Shown in pieces: positions 41,050 to 53,932 of a stretch of DNA of 64,000 nucleotides. Below the pieces are notes generated by a model. That model did no database searches. It had not been told where the DNA came from and saw only the letters and a program-made list of their open reading frames with translations. The stretch is from Lycocorax pyrrhopterus obiensis (lineage: Eukaryota > Chordata > Aves > Passeriformes > Paradisaeidae), in assembly GCA_014706295.1 (NCBI GenBank), contig JACSVZ010000025.1:1550001-1614000 (forward strand), given 5' to 3'. Position numbers and translations under genes: made by a program. Position 1 is the first letter of the stretch. Every line of letters begins with the position of its first letter.

Positions 41050-41345
41050 CCGGCCGCGCTCTGCCCGGCAGCGCAGGGACCCCGCGCGCACGTGCATCCC
41101 CTCCACCCCTCCCGTTCCCCTTAAAGGGCCCGCAGCGCCCTGCTCGCCGCACGCTCGGGCCGCGCTCACCGCCGCCCACTCCCTCCCCTCCTCGGGCGGT
41201 GGGTCCGCCCGCGGGGCACCCGTTCTACCTCCCCCGGCCGGCGTTGGTTCGCTCCGCGGGGCGGGGCGGGGCGGCGGCACCTCCCCCGACACGGGGCGCC
41301 GGTGGGAGCGGGGCGGGGAGCGGAGCGCAGCGGGGAGATAAGCGG
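41050..41345 (+). promoter_or_regulatory. CDON CpG-island promoter
   Basis: Very GC- and CpG-rich sequence with multiple GC boxes (GGGGCGGGGCGGGGCGG at about 41260). It precedes a consensus donor at 41482. It is the only strong CpG promoter upstream of the CDON signal-peptide exon. The start site is not resolved. Confidence 0.65.
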
Positions 41346-41481
41346 CGCCGAGCGGCCGGGCGGCGCTGGATGGAGGCTCCCGCCCGCCGGGACGCCCGCC
41401 TCAGCCTGGAATGTCCTGGCGAGCCGCCGCCGAGCGGCACCGGCACCAGGACCGGGACCAGGGAGGGGGCGCGGCGGAGAG
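41346..41481 (+). other. CDON: Putative CDON non-coding exon 1 (start approximate)
   Basis: A CpG-rich block ending GGAGAG followed by donor GTAACG at 41482. It has no frame that continues to the signal-peptide ATG at 60442, so it would be 5' UTR. This is inferred from promoter position and donor. Confidence 0.5.
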
Positions 41482-44400
41482 GTAACGCGCGCGCTTCCCG
41501 CCGCCAGCGCGCGCTGAGGGGGGCGCGGGCGGGCGCGCGCCGGGAGGGGCGAGCGCGGCTCCTCCGTGAGGGGCGAGCGCGGCCCGGGGCGGCCGCAGGT
41601 GGCGGCTCCTGTCAGCCCGCAGGGCTCGTCCCTCTGTGCGCTCTGTGCCCTCGGTGCGCGGGGCTGAGCCGGTGCACAGCGCTCCGGGGAGCGGGGCGAG
41701 CCCTCCCGAGCTGCCTGGCGCTGATTTATGGTCTAATTTCGCAGGGAACGCTCCTCCGCTCCGCTCTATTTGTCATTTAAACGCTGCTCTGCTTGAAGGA
41801 GGTGCCGTAGGGGATGGGTTTGGGGTCGCGTCCAGCCTCTTAACCGCCTTAAAATGGTTAATCTCAATGTTTTTAACCTGTAAGGTCACTTTTCTCTGCA
41901 ATTAGAGCGGTGGAAAGTCAGTCCCTAAGGCAGGAGGTGGTGTGTGATGCCTGAGGACTCTGGCTGTAAAGCATCCTGACATCTTATCTCTATTATTATT
42001 ATTTTTATTGCATTACGCTGCCTACCTTCTTAAAGCCACGCGATTCTTGAATTTTAAATTACTTTCCCTTGCTTTGTCTGTCTCTCTGCCAAAAACAAAT
42101 ATAAATTATATAGTTCCTGACTTCTAATGGAAGAACTTTCCAGTCGTCTATCCCATGCTCCCAACACTGATGTTTTTTAAACCAAAAGGGACGTGTTTTT
42201 CAGCTGTGACACAGCGTCGGGCAGAAAACAGGCAATGTTTATTTTGCTCCCGCCTCGTAACTGTGTAAAGGCTTGGTGAAAGGGTAAATGTGATGGCTTT
42301 ATGTAGCTTTTTCTTTTTAATTATTATTTTACTGCTTTTCCCCAACTGCTTTGCTGCCTCTGGGAAGGAGTAGTCGCGCCGAGCCTGCGGCTGTAAAGCT
42401 GTCAGCTCTGAAGGGCTGTTTACTCAGTGAGTTGTATCTTTCACACATGCACCAGAAACACAATTTACCAACCCAAACACCAGCCACGGTCACTGGGGTT
42501 ACCGGCAGCGTGGAAGCTTTGGTTCTCCAGGGTTTTATCCTTCGTGGCCCAGCGTTTTCCTTGAGCAAAGCAGGTAATTCTGGGGTGCTGGCGCTCCCAG
42601 CTGAGCTGTGTGGAGCCCCTTTGCCTTTTTCCTCATCTCCCACGACTTGGGTGTTTTGACAGTTGCGATTTATGGGATGTACAGCCTGCCCGTAGCTGCT
42701 TTAAGGAGAAAAAGTGCTTTTGTGGTAGCGGTTGCTGAGGGCGACGGCCAGCTCCTTCTATATTCCAAAAATTCGCAGTGAACATTTCCCGGCACAATTT
42801 CTTAACGCTTTTCTGTTGAACTTGATATTATTTGCCTTAATTAGAGCCAGCATGCTTTTGTTCCACCAAATTAAAATAGGTGTCGAGAGTGTGAGTCAAA
42901 CACATTGAAACCAAACCCTGCTTTTTTAAAGCAGCTGCAAACCTATCTTGTGGGGAGGACTTGGTAATGGAGTGATTAAAAAGAAATAAATATTTTTGAC
43001 CTGTATTCCCCTTTCCATAAGAAGAGGGAAGCCCCTGACTGGCTTGGTCTGCATCCCAGAAAATCCACAGGCTTGTGGGAAGACCCATGAGTGTTGCTCA
43101 AAGCTATTGGAAGCTGGCTCAGATAGAAGGTGGGATCCACTTAGTTACCTACCATGTTAAAAGGTATTTTTTTTCCCTCCTCAGGGGTTAGGAAGTGAGA
43201 TGGGAACCGCTGTGGTGTGGAGGGATTAGTAACTCACCCAAGGATGAGCGCGGTGGCTTTGTCGCTTGGATTAATGTGATTTACACCCTTAAGCTGCTCC
43301 GAGTGCTCGTAAACAGCCGTGCCCGTGTGTGCAAGGTGAAGTGTGGGCAGGCAAGCTCGGCTACACCACGGGAAGTAGCTTGAGGGGTTGTTTTTTGCCA
43401 TCTTTCATGCACTCTTGGTGATTTTTCATCCTTTTTCTCTGGTGGGACACCAGCTCTGCCGCCTTTGCCACCAAACCCCCGGGACAGTGACAGTGGAGTT
43501 TGGACCAGCCTCCCTGTGTGCCCCCTCTGCTGGATCACTGGGCTGCTCTGGTGCTAAAGTTTTTGGGTTTTACCCCAAAACTGAGGAGGGGGGGAAAAAA
43601 AGCCATGCAAGGAAAGGCCTGACTGTGCTGGGCAAGTCCCACCAGTGCTTTCATTATCTCAAGGTGTGCTGTAAGCCCATAAACGAGGCTCCTGCTTACT
43701 TTGGCTTGCTGGTGTGCCAGAGGAATAAGGCAGCTGTGCTCTGACTTCAGGTGATGTCACTTGAGGATTTTAACTGTCAGAGCTTAAAAATACCCTGGCT
43801 TGTTTAAAGACTGCTTCTGCAGATGTGGAATTGGAGAAGCAAAGCAATGGATTGTGAGTGCACAGCCACACCAGGGTTCGGCATCTCATAAATCCCTCTC
43901 TGCCTGTCCCACAGCAGAGCTGCTCTGCCTAATGAGGCCTCGGGCGTACCCTGAGCAGGGCATTAATTGGTGGGTGCTCGAGATAAGGCACTACCATGAA
44001 CTGCAAGACCAACAACGTCTCAGTGCCAAAAACTAGCTGGGAAGCATGTGAGTGTGAAAGAATGTGAAATCATTTTGGGAATAAAGCTGTTTTCTGATGC
44101 GATGGTACGGTCAGCAGCACCTTCTCCCATGTGGTTGGTGGTGGTGTTGGTGTGACTGGGTGTGCACAGGACCAACTGCTGTGATTTCAGGTTGTTTGCA
44201 GGGCTGGGTGTGAGGAGCTGTGGGTCAGGGGCTGATCTCTGGGTGTTTGTATGTGCACATAGAATGAGCTATATTGAAAAGGCTCCCGGCAGGTCATGTG
44301 AGCTGTTCCTAGTTCTGTGTGTGAAAAGGCATTGAACTTCACCTGGATTTCCCATATCACCCACCAAACCCACTCTTCACACCTTCTCTGAGAGCTCCTT

Positions 44401-47400
44401 TACCTCCTCTCTTTCTGGCAGGCCTTTTAGCCTGTGGTGGAAAACCTCCTACTTTGCATCTTCCTTGTTCCCATGCCCACAGATGTGACTCTTGAGGGGT
44501 TTCATTGCAGTGCTGTGGTCTTGGCACACAATCCTTTGCAAAACAGCATGGAAATGTGGTGAACCTGTTGGTGAGCTTCAACGAGGCTTTGAAACCTTTG
44601 GTTTAGTACCAGAAGCCCTGAGATTGAGCAGGTCTTCACCCACAAACCTGCTGGGACTGGGTATCTCAGGTAATGTTTTCTATGGAATCACTTTAATCGG
44701 AAAGCTGCCGAACGTCTTTTGTTTGGCAACGTCTCATTTGTATAAATTAATTGATACTGTAAACTTGCCCTTTGTATGTAGAGTCAGGTTTTCGTCTCCT
44801 GCTTTGCTTATGGGCTGCTGCCTAGTGAGTGGCTTCCTTGAGCTGAGTCCTGCCCTTTCCTCCTCACTGCAGTGGTTTGCTGTTAGTTCTCTGGTTTTCG
44901 GTGTTTCAGTGGGCTGGGGAGCTTCAGAGCCAGTTGCTATCTGCAGCTGGGGTGAGACTGAGCTAAAAACCTTGTTTCAAGTGGAACTGGTCAAATTTCC
45001 TCCTTAAGTGGGAATTTACAGCTTGCCTTGCAATCCTGACTCTTGAAGCCAGTACATGGGCACCAAACTGTGTTCTCTGTCCACTGTTTTTGCTATTTTG
45101 ACCTATTTTGTTAGCAGGCGGGCCTTTCCTACTCACTTTCTGCTCTCCTGGAGGCCTCCCTGAGCAAACCCTGTTATTGTGTGTCCCCTTATCCTGCGTC
45201 ATTTGCTCTGGGATGGTGTTTGTCTTTGGCAAAGTCAGCAGAAACCTCTTTGCTGTATTACTTTGGCTGGTGGGAGGTCTCCAGCTATGCTGGCCCAAGA
45301 ATTTCTAGACTAGATAGTTTCCTCTGTGTGTGTGCATATATGCTCACTTTTCTCAGTTGAGTGTTCTTCCAGTAATTTCCTTGGTAGATGGCTCAGTACA
45401 ACTTCCAGGGCTGAGTGTGTCAGAGTTTTCCGCTTGCGTTCCCCAGCTCCCTTCTCCCGTTCTGGTGGGGATGATGATTCTCCAGTGACAGTGATCACTT
45501 CAGGGGAAATGCTTGTTCAGCCTGGTGAGAGATTGAGCCTTGTACATCCAGACCACCTGCCATTTCCATTAAGCCCCTACTCGTTCCTTCTGTGTGAGAA
45601 ATATCTGCTGTCTTTCAGCAGGAGGGAAGACAATCACGTAAGGTGGGTTATTTTCCCATTTTCCATACCTTTGAGATGTCTCAGAGCTCGTCTAGCCAGG
45701 TGGGACTTTATTTTTTTTTTCTTTTTTTCTTTTTCCCCCCTTTTTTCCCCCCTCCCCAGCTCCTTGGGCGCAGTTTCACGTTACAGCTCCATCCGAGGAC
45801 TCGCTGCTGCAGGAGGTGGCAGGTACATTCCTGCCTCTTCCCTGCTGCGGGAATCCAGCAGTGGAGCAGCCGCAGGGGAATGACTCCAGCTAACCCTTCA
45901 AAAAAAAAAAAAGTACCCAAGCCCCAAACTTTCCTGGATCTTGCCCCGCAGTTAGAGTTGCTAAATCTTCCACTTGGATAACTGGGAAGGCCTTGGGGGG
46001 CTGGTGGGGGGATGGCCCCTTTTGGCAGCAGTGGCTTCTAAATTGACTTTGCTGTCTCCTGATCCTGTGTGCTCACTCTGCTGCTGAGCCAAGGGTGGGT
46101 GCCTTGCAGACAGGGAGGGGGTTCTGGCCAGCCCCCTCCATCTCCTGCCTCTGGAAATGCCCAGTTGAACCAGTCCAGCTCACAGAAACGGCATGGGTAA
46201 AGGATAAAATCATTGCCTAAGGCCCGGAGTGAGCAAGACCAGCTTAGCTGGGATATTGCCATCAGCTTGGCAGCAGGGGGGAGCTGGGGAAGGAGGAGAC
46301 CATCCCCACTCCATTTGGCTGACCTGAGAGGTGAAACCACACCCTCGGCCTCACCTGTCTCTCTGATCACGCCTTTGATTTATACCCTGGGTTCTTCTGT
46401 TTAGCTTTCCCCGCAGACTCCAACCATTGAATCTGATAATGAACCAAGTGGTTGAGTCTTATTTGTTTAATTCAAAGGGAAGTTTAATGTTTCCTACCTT
46501 GCAGTGCACAGATGCTCTGCCTTGCAGCCCATGGTTTTCCTTGCAGTGAACCTATAAAATGCCAAGACAAGGACTAAAAGGCTCGAGCCTGTCATTGAAA
46601 CAGTCTTGGCAAAAAGGCTGGGCATCACAGTTTTACATTTTTGGAGGGGTGTGAGAGTGTTTTGTCTCTGCAAAGGTGTTTGAGGGTTGCGTTGCCTGTG
46701 AAGTATTCCCTGCCAGCTCGCCTTCTGTGTGCTGGTGAGCCCCCAGCATTGTGGGCTGCCAGCTCCAGCCAGAGGGGAGCTGCTCAGCCCCCCTCAATCT
46801 TAGGTGAAGAACAGACAGATCCTCAATGTCTCTGTAATTGCTCACTGGCATCTGCTGAAGCACTGAAGTACAGATATGCTGGAGATGTCCAACCTCCTGG
46901 AATTGCTGTTGTATTTTGTGTAGGCATCTTGTGTCCGAGTGCAGCCTGCTCTAGCTGGAGATGCTCCTGCAGGGGGATGGCTCTAGGGGGTTTTCTTTCC
47001 AAATAAACCATTTATCTGGGTAAAAGGCCTCACTCTAAAGAATCTTGCAAGAAATTTATCTTTTTTCCGTGCAACTTTGGAAGGTAACGACCCAGGTGAC
47101 TGTTCTTCTCCTGGGGAACAACAACAAGGGAAGGGGACAGTTCATGTGGCCCCTTCTGAAACAAACAGTGATTGTTTGGAGTTGAAATCCCCTGCTTGCT
47201 TCCAGATCAATCTACTTGAAGTTACTGTAGTCAGGTGGTATGTTTTCAGTTTTTAATTTCTTTTTTCTTTTTTTTTTTTCTTGCTTGTTTTTAGTTGAGG
47301 GCTGATAGATCGGCCCAAATAAGGCCATGAGAAAGGCTGGCCATTTCCAGGAGGATCCACAGACAGTCAGTGCATGACTTGTTGCCTTTATCTCTGAGAT

Positions 47401-50400
47401 CAGGAGATTCCTTTGCAGTGATGGATTAATCCACCCTTGAGTGAATAATATAACTGAGAACAAGTAGGAGCCAGCGCTCCAAACAGATGATTTGTTCAGT
47501 ACGTGTGTGCCTCCCCTCCCCCTCTGAAAAGCATCTTTCTTCACCGTTTCATTCAGCCTGTTGAAACCTCACAGCAACCTGTGTCTGCGCCAGCCCCCGG
47601 CCCAGCGGAGGGCGAGGATGGGGCTGTGCCAAAGGCCTCTGCTCCCAGGTGCAGGAGAAGATAAACCACAGCCCCACCGAGCGCGGGATGGAGAGAAGGT
47701 GCCTGTGGGCTGCTGGGGCTGTGATGTCACCTGTCTGCTCTGGCCATGACATCACCTGTCTGTGCATTCTCCCCGCCATAGGTGAGAGTGTTGATGCTGG
47801 CACCTGCCCGGGGTGAGCTTGCCCAGCTCCAGTCCCTCGGCGGCAGTGACTGTACCCCAGCACGAGGCAGCGTGTTCTGTGTCCAGGAGAAGTTGTGTAA
47901 AGGAGCTGGAATGTTGGGGTTGGGGAAGCGAACTCACTGGGCACAAGGGGATGGCAGCAGGTGGCTTTGAACAGAAATATGGTATTTGGGAAGATGGTTC
48001 TTCAGTTGTGCTGGGGCAGATCTGCGGCTGGTAACTCATCAGCAGAGCCACGGCTTCTGGAGCTGCTCGAGGGTGCCCTGGAGCTGGACACCGAAGGCCT
48101 CCAGTGACACGTGGGCAGTCCTTGTTAGCACACCTCCAGCAGGATACAGGGCTGGCAGGGAGTTGTGCAGCTACAGCAATGGAATTCACATAGTGAGATC
48201 TGTTATCATCCCTATGGATACCCTGGAATAATTCTTTGGCAGCTCATAAGCTGGGTCTTGTTGCTTTAACATCTCGGAATGCATCATAGTCTGCTCCTGT
48301 TGATAGGCTCAAGGAGGCTGTGAGGTGTGAGATGCCTGGGGCTCCTCTTCCTGCTCAGCAACACCCCCAGGCAGTCACAGTCTTACTGAGAATAGCCACG
48401 GTAGCTCAAGGTCAAGTTGGTGGAAGTCCCCTGCTTTGGCTTTCCTTGTGCCATGAGTGCCAGTAGCCTTGCCTTGATCCCATGCTCTTGGGGTGTGGGA
48501 TTGGAAGCATTGGTGGCAGCTTTCAGCTGCATTTTGGAGAGTTTCTGTGCTGTGTGGGGTGAAGATAACACACTTAAAATGGCATTCTCCCTTTGGAGAA
48601 CGGGCTTTGCTGCTGTTGGCTGTACATAATTTCTGGGAGCTGAGGAGTTTTGCTGTGTAATGTTCCAACTCCATGTAGATTAAATGTATTGCAGAGTCAA
48701 AATAAACAATAGCATGTGGTTTTCCTTTGTTCCCCCCCCCTTCCCCACAATGAGAGTTCACAAAAGTTCTTGAATTAGGGCTCTGCGTGCCATACGCTCG
48801 AGCGTAGGCTCAAATTTTCATAAAGCTTGCTGAGGGCTGTTACTGCTGGGGAGCATTTTCACCTTTGGGATAGCTTTGGAAAGCTCTTTGTTTCTCAGAA
48901 GCTGTTTCGGAAGGTGTGTTTCAGTGTAGCACTCAGATACTTGTTGCCTTAAATGCTTTGCAGTGACAGCATATCACAGCTTGATGGAGATTTGAGACTC
49001 CTCTAATAAGATGCAAGAGAAGGAGGAAAACCCCGAGGGTTTTTTGGAACAGAAGATGTTTTCTGTTCCTGCCACTAATCTCTGTTGCAGAATGAAATAG
49101 GAATGTATACTTTAAATCTCTGTCAGGGTGTAGAAGGAAGCTGGCAACGGATGTAATCAAAAATGTTATTATCAAAACTCTCTAAGTATGTTGAAATTTC
49201 GAACTTAATGATATAATTTTAAATTCAGCTATTCAGACTGAGGCATGGTTTTGGGGTGCAGATTGCACTTCCAAATTGTGCCTTGGGATGGACCAGAGAG
49301 GAGTTTGGAGCAGACTGTAGGTGATGGGTACTGCAGTGGTGTGGCTGGAGTCTTCAGCCCTGTGATTTCCAGTGACCGGGGTGGCAGCATTAAATCGAGG
49401 TGTGGTTTTCTAGATTACGGACTTTGTGGCTGAGCACTTAAAAAAAGGCCCAGTTTCCAAGTTAGCATTTTTCCCAATTAGTGCGTTTGTCGTGGCTTGT
49501 ATGTAACCAGCACACGTAGAAAGTGTACGTGTTTGGAGTTTGTCTAAAACAGCTCTGGGCACAGTGAACACAAGGAAACAACACCAGGTCTGATGTGCAG
49601 CAGCAGACTCTACCCAGTGCGAGAGGAGACAGGAAGCTTCCAGCCTTATACTTGGAGTAGGGGAACTGTGAGTAACCTTCACCCTTCTGACCCTTCGTCC
49701 TTGAGTGGAGAGGCTGCAGGTTGAGGATGTAGAAGAAGCTCAAGTCCTTCTCTGAGCCAAAGGTGTGAAGCTGTTTATTTTCACTGGGGCAATGTATATA
49801 TTGCAGGAGGCAGATGCTCGCCTGCTTAACCCAAGCACTCGCTGCTTATCTGGGCTCTGGCGAGTGTACAAGTGTTGTCCCTTCTAATCCCCCAACATTA
49901 AACAGTCCAGGCACCTTTCCCTGGCTGAGCCTGGGACTGCTTTAAAAACACACACACACAGAGAAGCCAACAAAAAAGAAACATTTGCTTTCTTTGCCAA
50001 GTTTAAATGAAGACTAATGCCGTAGTGCTGCTTAATCTTGTTTTTCTTGCTATCTGATGGATGCTAACGTGGGATGGAATCAATCCCGGCAGCCGGTTAT
50101 CTTTGCAGGGCCCCCATGTTGCTGAGCTCGGCATTAAAGTCTCGTGGGGGAGTTGATGTGCTATGAAGAGTCTGGAACTTTCTTGCTATGTGGCGAAGCT
50201 GTGGCATCCATCTTCCTCTGGGAAGGTGTCTCCAGGAATTGCCAGTCTGCTGTTGGACGTCCGAACAGAAATCCTGTTGGGCAAAGCGGGATATGTCTGT
50301 GCGAGTGAGAACAGGGCACAGTCAGGTGAACCTGGCGGAAATTTCTCCCTGGTCCCAGTGATGAAACTTAACTCCTTTCCTATCAGTTGCTCGTGTTTGA

Positions 50401-53400
50401 ACTGGTTCTGCTGGGAACAGCTGCCGTGGCCCTGATTCGCAGGAGGAGGTTTGGGCTCTGACTCACGACCCGCCACCGTGACGGTGCTGCCCCGAGTGCC
50501 CCCAGCCCTGGGCAGGGGTCCCTGCTGCTCGCAGGGCTGAGCTTGGCTGCAGTGAGTGAAGCAGGAGGGCTGGAGGAGCCAAACCCTCAGGCTAGAGCTT
50601 CATGATAACTGCTGCCTCCCTCCTTTGGATCAACGCTCTCCTTCAGCTCTGCTGGCATGAGGAAGGAGGCGGGAAGCTTCGCCGGTGCTCGGTTGCGCAA
50701 CACCACTGAGCAAAGCCAACCCAAAGCCTCCCTCTCTTTCCCCCATGTTCCACTACCCCTCTCCTTGCCTGGGAGCCAGGTTGGTTTGTTGTAGCAAACT
50801 TGGCCTGACCAACACAATTTTTTCATTTATTTCTCTGCCTAGCTGCTGCTTTTATCTGGGCCTGAGGCAAAGGGGCTCGTTTTGCTAAGCAATATTGTCA
50901 GTTGTGTCAGGATTCCTTCCCTCGAGGTGAAGAAGTGCAGAAGTGTGTGTTTGCTGGAGAGCTCGGACTTCAATTTTGAAACCAGGTTTGGTCTTTTGAG
51001 CATGGGGGAAGGGAGGGGAGGAGAGCAGTAAAACTGAATTACTGTAAGGCTGGAGGATGGATTGTGCGAAGGCTTGTTTTAATCGGGGGAGGAAAGGCCA
51101 GGGTCTTTCCTGCTCTCTCCCTCAGCTGTCCCTGGTTAGCTGGTTTGCTTTTTAATAAGCATTGTTCTGCCTGGAGCCTGGGTCCAGCAGCAGGGAGTGT
51201 TGGCATTGCCTGTGACAGCGTGTGGACAGCTGTAAGAGGAGGGGAAGCAGTGCCTTGGAGTGCAGGGCAGCACTTTTGTTTAGAAAACAGAGTCCAAATG
51301 GGTCTGTTGCTCCAATTTGTGCACAATTCCAGCCATCCGCAGGCACGGTGAATTCTAAGGTGACTAACAACTGTGCTGTAACACAGGCTTGGCTCTCCTG
51401 TTCCAGTGAACCTCCCATATCCTGCAGCCATGAGTTCACAGGCTCCTAATTGCCTATGATGTAAGACAGCAGTAGATGAGGTTGCTATAAATTCTGGCTG
51501 CAGGTGTGGATTTAATGGCTGTGCTTCCCTTTAAGGGCTCATGGATAGCATGGATCCCTGCAAGTTACAACAGACCGAGTTGGACTCGGGCTAGTGCAGC
51601 TAAAAGAACCCATTTGTCTGTGCTTTTTAGAGCTGTTGCTTGCCGGAGGCTACCAAAGGACGAGGTGTCAGTGTTCATCTGGAATTGCCTCGGGAATGAG
51701 CTCGCTGTCCTCTAACAGAGCTCAGCCATGGTTCCAATTCTTTCCATCAATGTTCTCTTGCGGCTAAACTGCCCAGGTGTGAGAGTGCCACTGGAAGTGG
51801 ACCTTGAGGCAGCCCGTGTGGACACAAGCACCTTTGTCTGAGAGTCTGACAGGTTTTTCTGATGATGAGAACAAGCCTGTGGTTCTAGTCCTTTTTATTT
51901 TTTATTCGTGCTGGATTCTGGTTTTAGAAACCATAGACAAATTATAATTATGGGTGATGGTCCTTGGCATGCAAAATGCAAACTTTTTGGAGGGAAAAAA
52001 ACACCCCCTGAGGCAGTATTCCAGCTTGCTGTGGTGTGTGCACCTGTAGCTCCGATAATTAGGATGGTGAGTTCCCTAGCTCCCTTGAGAAAATGGGCAT
52101 GGCTCACTTGGAGTTCGGTTTTGTATATTTTTCTTCATTTTTGCACACATTCTTGCAGTCCAGGGCTTATTAAACATACCGGGGTGGTGCTTCATGAGTT
52201 GATCTGAGGCCTCACGCTGTTCAAGTGCTAAGTTCCTGTTCTTGGATGTCCATTCCCAGCCCCTCCTTTGGGCTGGTGCTCCAGGACTGCATGGGGAGCT
52301 GAAACTGCTCCCTCATCCAGGTGAAAACTGAACCTCATTTTTTTCTCTGGCTGAGTTTTCAGCTGGATCTGCCAGCAGATCTGACTCACTTGCTGGCCGC
52401 AGGATCCCTGGTGCAGATAGGAGAATGCAAGCCAGGTCCTGAAGGAAGGTGTTGCTGCCCTCCTCGGCAGCAGCCCATCTTTAAATTGGCTGAAAAACTG
52501 GTTGCGAAATCTCTCTCTTGCTAAAAACCAGAGCTGAAGAAGTAAAGCAGGCGCCTCTCTCTGAGGCTGAGGCCAGCCCTGAGGAAGGAGCAGGGAGGAG
52601 GTGTTGGCCGAAGGACCCTTGGAGACGTGGCTGAAGGCAGCAGAGCTCTCACAGGTGTCCCTTCAGTGGTACGGCACAGGTGTTGAGCTAAATGTGGGGA
52701 AGAAAATGGAAATATGAGGCAAAGTAGTGCCTAAGCAGGAGAGATCAAGGCAGGGGAGGTCTGGGGGGCCTCGAAGAGCAATGGGTGAGAATTTTGTATG
52801 TATTTGGCCTACTGCGATGGAACTGTTAAACTAATGATACCCTTAGCTCCCTTGGGGGCTGAAAGCCCTGATTTAGGCATTTAAGCATAATTGCAGCCCA
52901 GCAGAACTGTGTATCAGGCTAATGCTCTGTTCTCTCGCTTCCCCCGAGGCCAGAGGAGGCAGGAGCCATTCCCACTTCATTAGTGTGGCAGCAGGGGGAC
53001 TGTCTCAGCTCTTTTGCTGAAGTTAATAATAAAATTAAACTAATTGTTATGCCTGTTTGTGGAGAAGAAAGTGTGGCTTCTGGGATGATTTATTTATTTT
53101 TCTCCTGATGCCTGTCTTGCTGTGACCGGTATTGGAATGGCAGGATGGGAACTCTCCCCCCTCGGAGCACAGATGTGTCTCGGGAGCAGAGTCGTGACTC
53201 GGGAGTGTTTTCATCTGTGTGTGCCGAGGCACAGTACACAAACTGTTAAATTTCCTCCCCTCAGCTCCCAAATCCATTCCTCCAGTCCATGCCAAAGCAT
53301 GCGTTCTTCTATCAAGACCATATGTACGCCAAGACCAAGGTTCTAAAGTCAAGGTGTTTTTGAAATATTGGAGTGCAAATTAAGTATCTGAGTAATCTTA

Positions 53401-53892
53401 ACTGTCTTCTAAAAAAAAAAATTCTCTATCAGCCTCACATATAACTCAAAAGATTAATGGAAGGCTAAACTTTGATCCAAGTCCAACAGCTGATACCAAC
53501 CATGAGACTTTCCAGGCCTGAAAGCAAAATAGAAAAATCCAATAAAAAAGACCTCCTTCTCCATCTTTGAGGCACACAGCCTCTTGGCCATGGTTTGGGC
53601 TAATACTGCTATTTTTTCCTCAGTTGCTTAACCTCTTCTTGTGTCACCTTTGTCCTGTGCCACTGGACCTTACCTAGAGCAGTTTGAGTAAATTAGTGAC
53701 ATTATTTAGGGTGTTTTGTAGCTTTGTAGGAAACACATCTGCCTGGTTAGTGAGGAAGGCCATCAGGATATGAGATCCCTTGTCCTCTCTGGGACTCAGT
53801 CACTGTCTCGTTTGCTCAGCATTGTTTGTTTTTCCTGCCATCTGCCACCCGAGCAAACACTTGCTCTGTATTTTGACAAAAATATCAACTTT

Positions 53893-53932
53893 CAGGTCTT
53901 TAAGGTCCCTTCCAACCCCAGCCATTCTATGA
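53893..53932 (+). mobile_element. CR1 3' tail fragment, sense
   Basis: About 40 bases matching the very end of CR1: GTCTTTAAGGTCCCTTCCAA, CCCCAGCCATTCTATGA. Severely truncated. Confidence 0.75.

Noticed and set aside
26769..41200. Search for HYLS1, PUS3, DDX25, ACRV1 or PATE genes expected from human synteny
   Set aside because: No helicase motifs, pseudouridine synthase motifs or other recognisable coding segments were found in any frame. Absence from this interval does not mean absence from the genome.
39955..41341. Open frames of 299-445 codons on both strands upstream of CDON
   Set aside because: The 54-bp unit is a multiple of three and lacks stops in all frames, so long frames are automatic. 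CpG-rich promoter sequence, not protein.
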